Of a stretch of DNA of 5,149 nt, positions 4,783 to 5,149 are shown piece after piece. Where the stretch lies: NCBI GenBank assembly GCA_005800405.1, contig SYFN01000107.1, positions 1 through 5,149 of the forward strand, in the 5' to 3' direction. Numbering within the stretch: the stretch's first letter is position 1; each line of letters starts with the position of its first letter. Source of the stretch: Burkholderiales bacterium (lineage in GTDB: Bacteria > Pseudomonadota > Gammaproteobacteria > Burkholderiales > Burkholderiaceae_D). The translations under genes and the position numbers were made by a program. Below the pieces are notes generated by a model. The model made no database searches, was not told the origin of the DNA, and saw nothing but the letters and a program-made list of their open reading frames with translations.

Positions 4783-5149
4783 ATGAATAAACCTCTGCGC
4801 TTTGAAGGATCGGAGCAATACGTCGCCACCAGCGACCTGAAACTCGCGGTCAATGCCGCTCTGACCTTGCAACGTCCCCTGCTGATCAAGGGTGAGCCCG
4901 GCACTGGCAAGACCATGCTGGCCGAAGAGGTGGCGGCTGCGCTAAAGATGCCACTTTTGCAATGGCACATCAAATCCACGACCAAGGCCCAGCAAGGCCT
5001 CTATGAGTATGACGCGGTCTCACGTTTGCGCGATTCCCAGCTCGGCGACGAGCGCGTGCGGGATATTCGGAACTACATCGTGCGCGGCGTGCTCTGGCAA
5101 GCCTTCACCTCGGATCAGCCCGTCGTGCTGCTGATCGACGAGATCGACA
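4783..5149 (+). CDS. MoxR-family AAA+ ATPase, N-terminal 122 residues (runs off the window)
   Basis: The frame from ATG at 4783 is open to the window end and codes for the N-terminal part of a MoxR-type AAA+ ATPase. The Walker A motif GEPGTGKT is at 37-44 and the Walker B motif VVLLIDEID at 114-122, cut right at its end. YEYDAVSRLRDSQLGD (74-89) is typical of the MoxR subfamily near CoxD-like ATPases. Such ATPases act as chaperones that mature or insert metal cofactors in partner enzymes, usually with a VWA-domain protein encoded next door. An in-frame stop at 4768-4770 leaves ATG 4783 as the first possible ATG. No strong ribosome binding site is seen; an upstream mini-frame (4767-4790) overlaps the start. 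The client enzyme cannot be told from here. Confidence 0.9.
   Translation, partial: MNKPLRFEGSEQYVATSDLKLAVNAALTLQRPLLIKGEPGTGKTMLAEEVAAALKMPLLQWHIKSTTKAQQGLYEYDAVSRLRDSQLGDERVRDIRNYIVRGVLWQAFTSDQPVVLLIDEID

Noticed and set aside
1..5149. tRNA, rRNA, CRISPR array or riboswitch
   Set aside because: No cloverleaf, rRNA-like stretch, regularly spaced repeats or recognisable riboswitch core was seen on either strand.

Overview
The window looks like a chromosomal segment of a betaproteobacterium, most likely Burkholderiales and perhaps Oxalobacteraceae (Herminiimonas/Janthinobacterium-like). The evidence is an intracellular PHB depolymerase of the Ralstonia PhaZ1 type, a short soluble RnfB, a DUF1841 protein and small c-type cytochromes beside a MoxR ATPase, with moderate GC content judged by eye. 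The family calls are firm. The genus is inference from gene content and remembered synteny, not from a search.

Layout. Bases 1-135 are the transposase-start end of an IS5-like insertion sequence on the minus strand. It ends at a CTAG-type junction (136-139) directly against the first 20 codons of an unrecognised minus-strand gene (198 down to 139), which seems to have been cut by the insertion. Bases 199-587 hold no gene I can support, but they carry nested inverted repeats resembling a PhaR operator upstream of phaZ. The phaZ gene (588-1823, +, GTG start) ends in a clear Rho-independent terminator (1843-1865).

After a gap of about 180 bases there is a compact plus-strand group: rnfB (2043-2732) overlapping nth (2729-3379) by four bases, then a DUF1841 gene (3416-3847). 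A hairpin at 3851-3869 separates this group from a convergent minus-strand pair of small periplasmic c-type cytochromes (4563-4243, then 4230-3892). A 219-base divergent intergenic region with several short repeated motifs follows. The window ends inside a MoxR-family AAA+ ATPase (from 4783, +).

How the genes fit together. phaZ mobilises stored polyhydroxybutyrate and is probably controlled separately by the PHB-responsive repressor PhaR. rnfB-nth looks like a reduced form of the rnf/rsx-nth operon known from gammaproteobacteria, keeping only the ferredoxin-like subunit and the Fe-S base-excision glycosylase. The two monohaem cytochromes resemble the two halves of a dihaem cytochrome c4 and probably act as periplasmic electron carriers. 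The MoxR ATPase is likely the first gene of a MoxR/VWA-type chaperone cluster lying beyond the window. I found no clearly novel multi-gene system. The most interesting points are the IS-interrupted gene, the putative PhaR site, the orphan rnfB-nth coupling, the split c4-like pair and the repeat-rich divergent promoter region.
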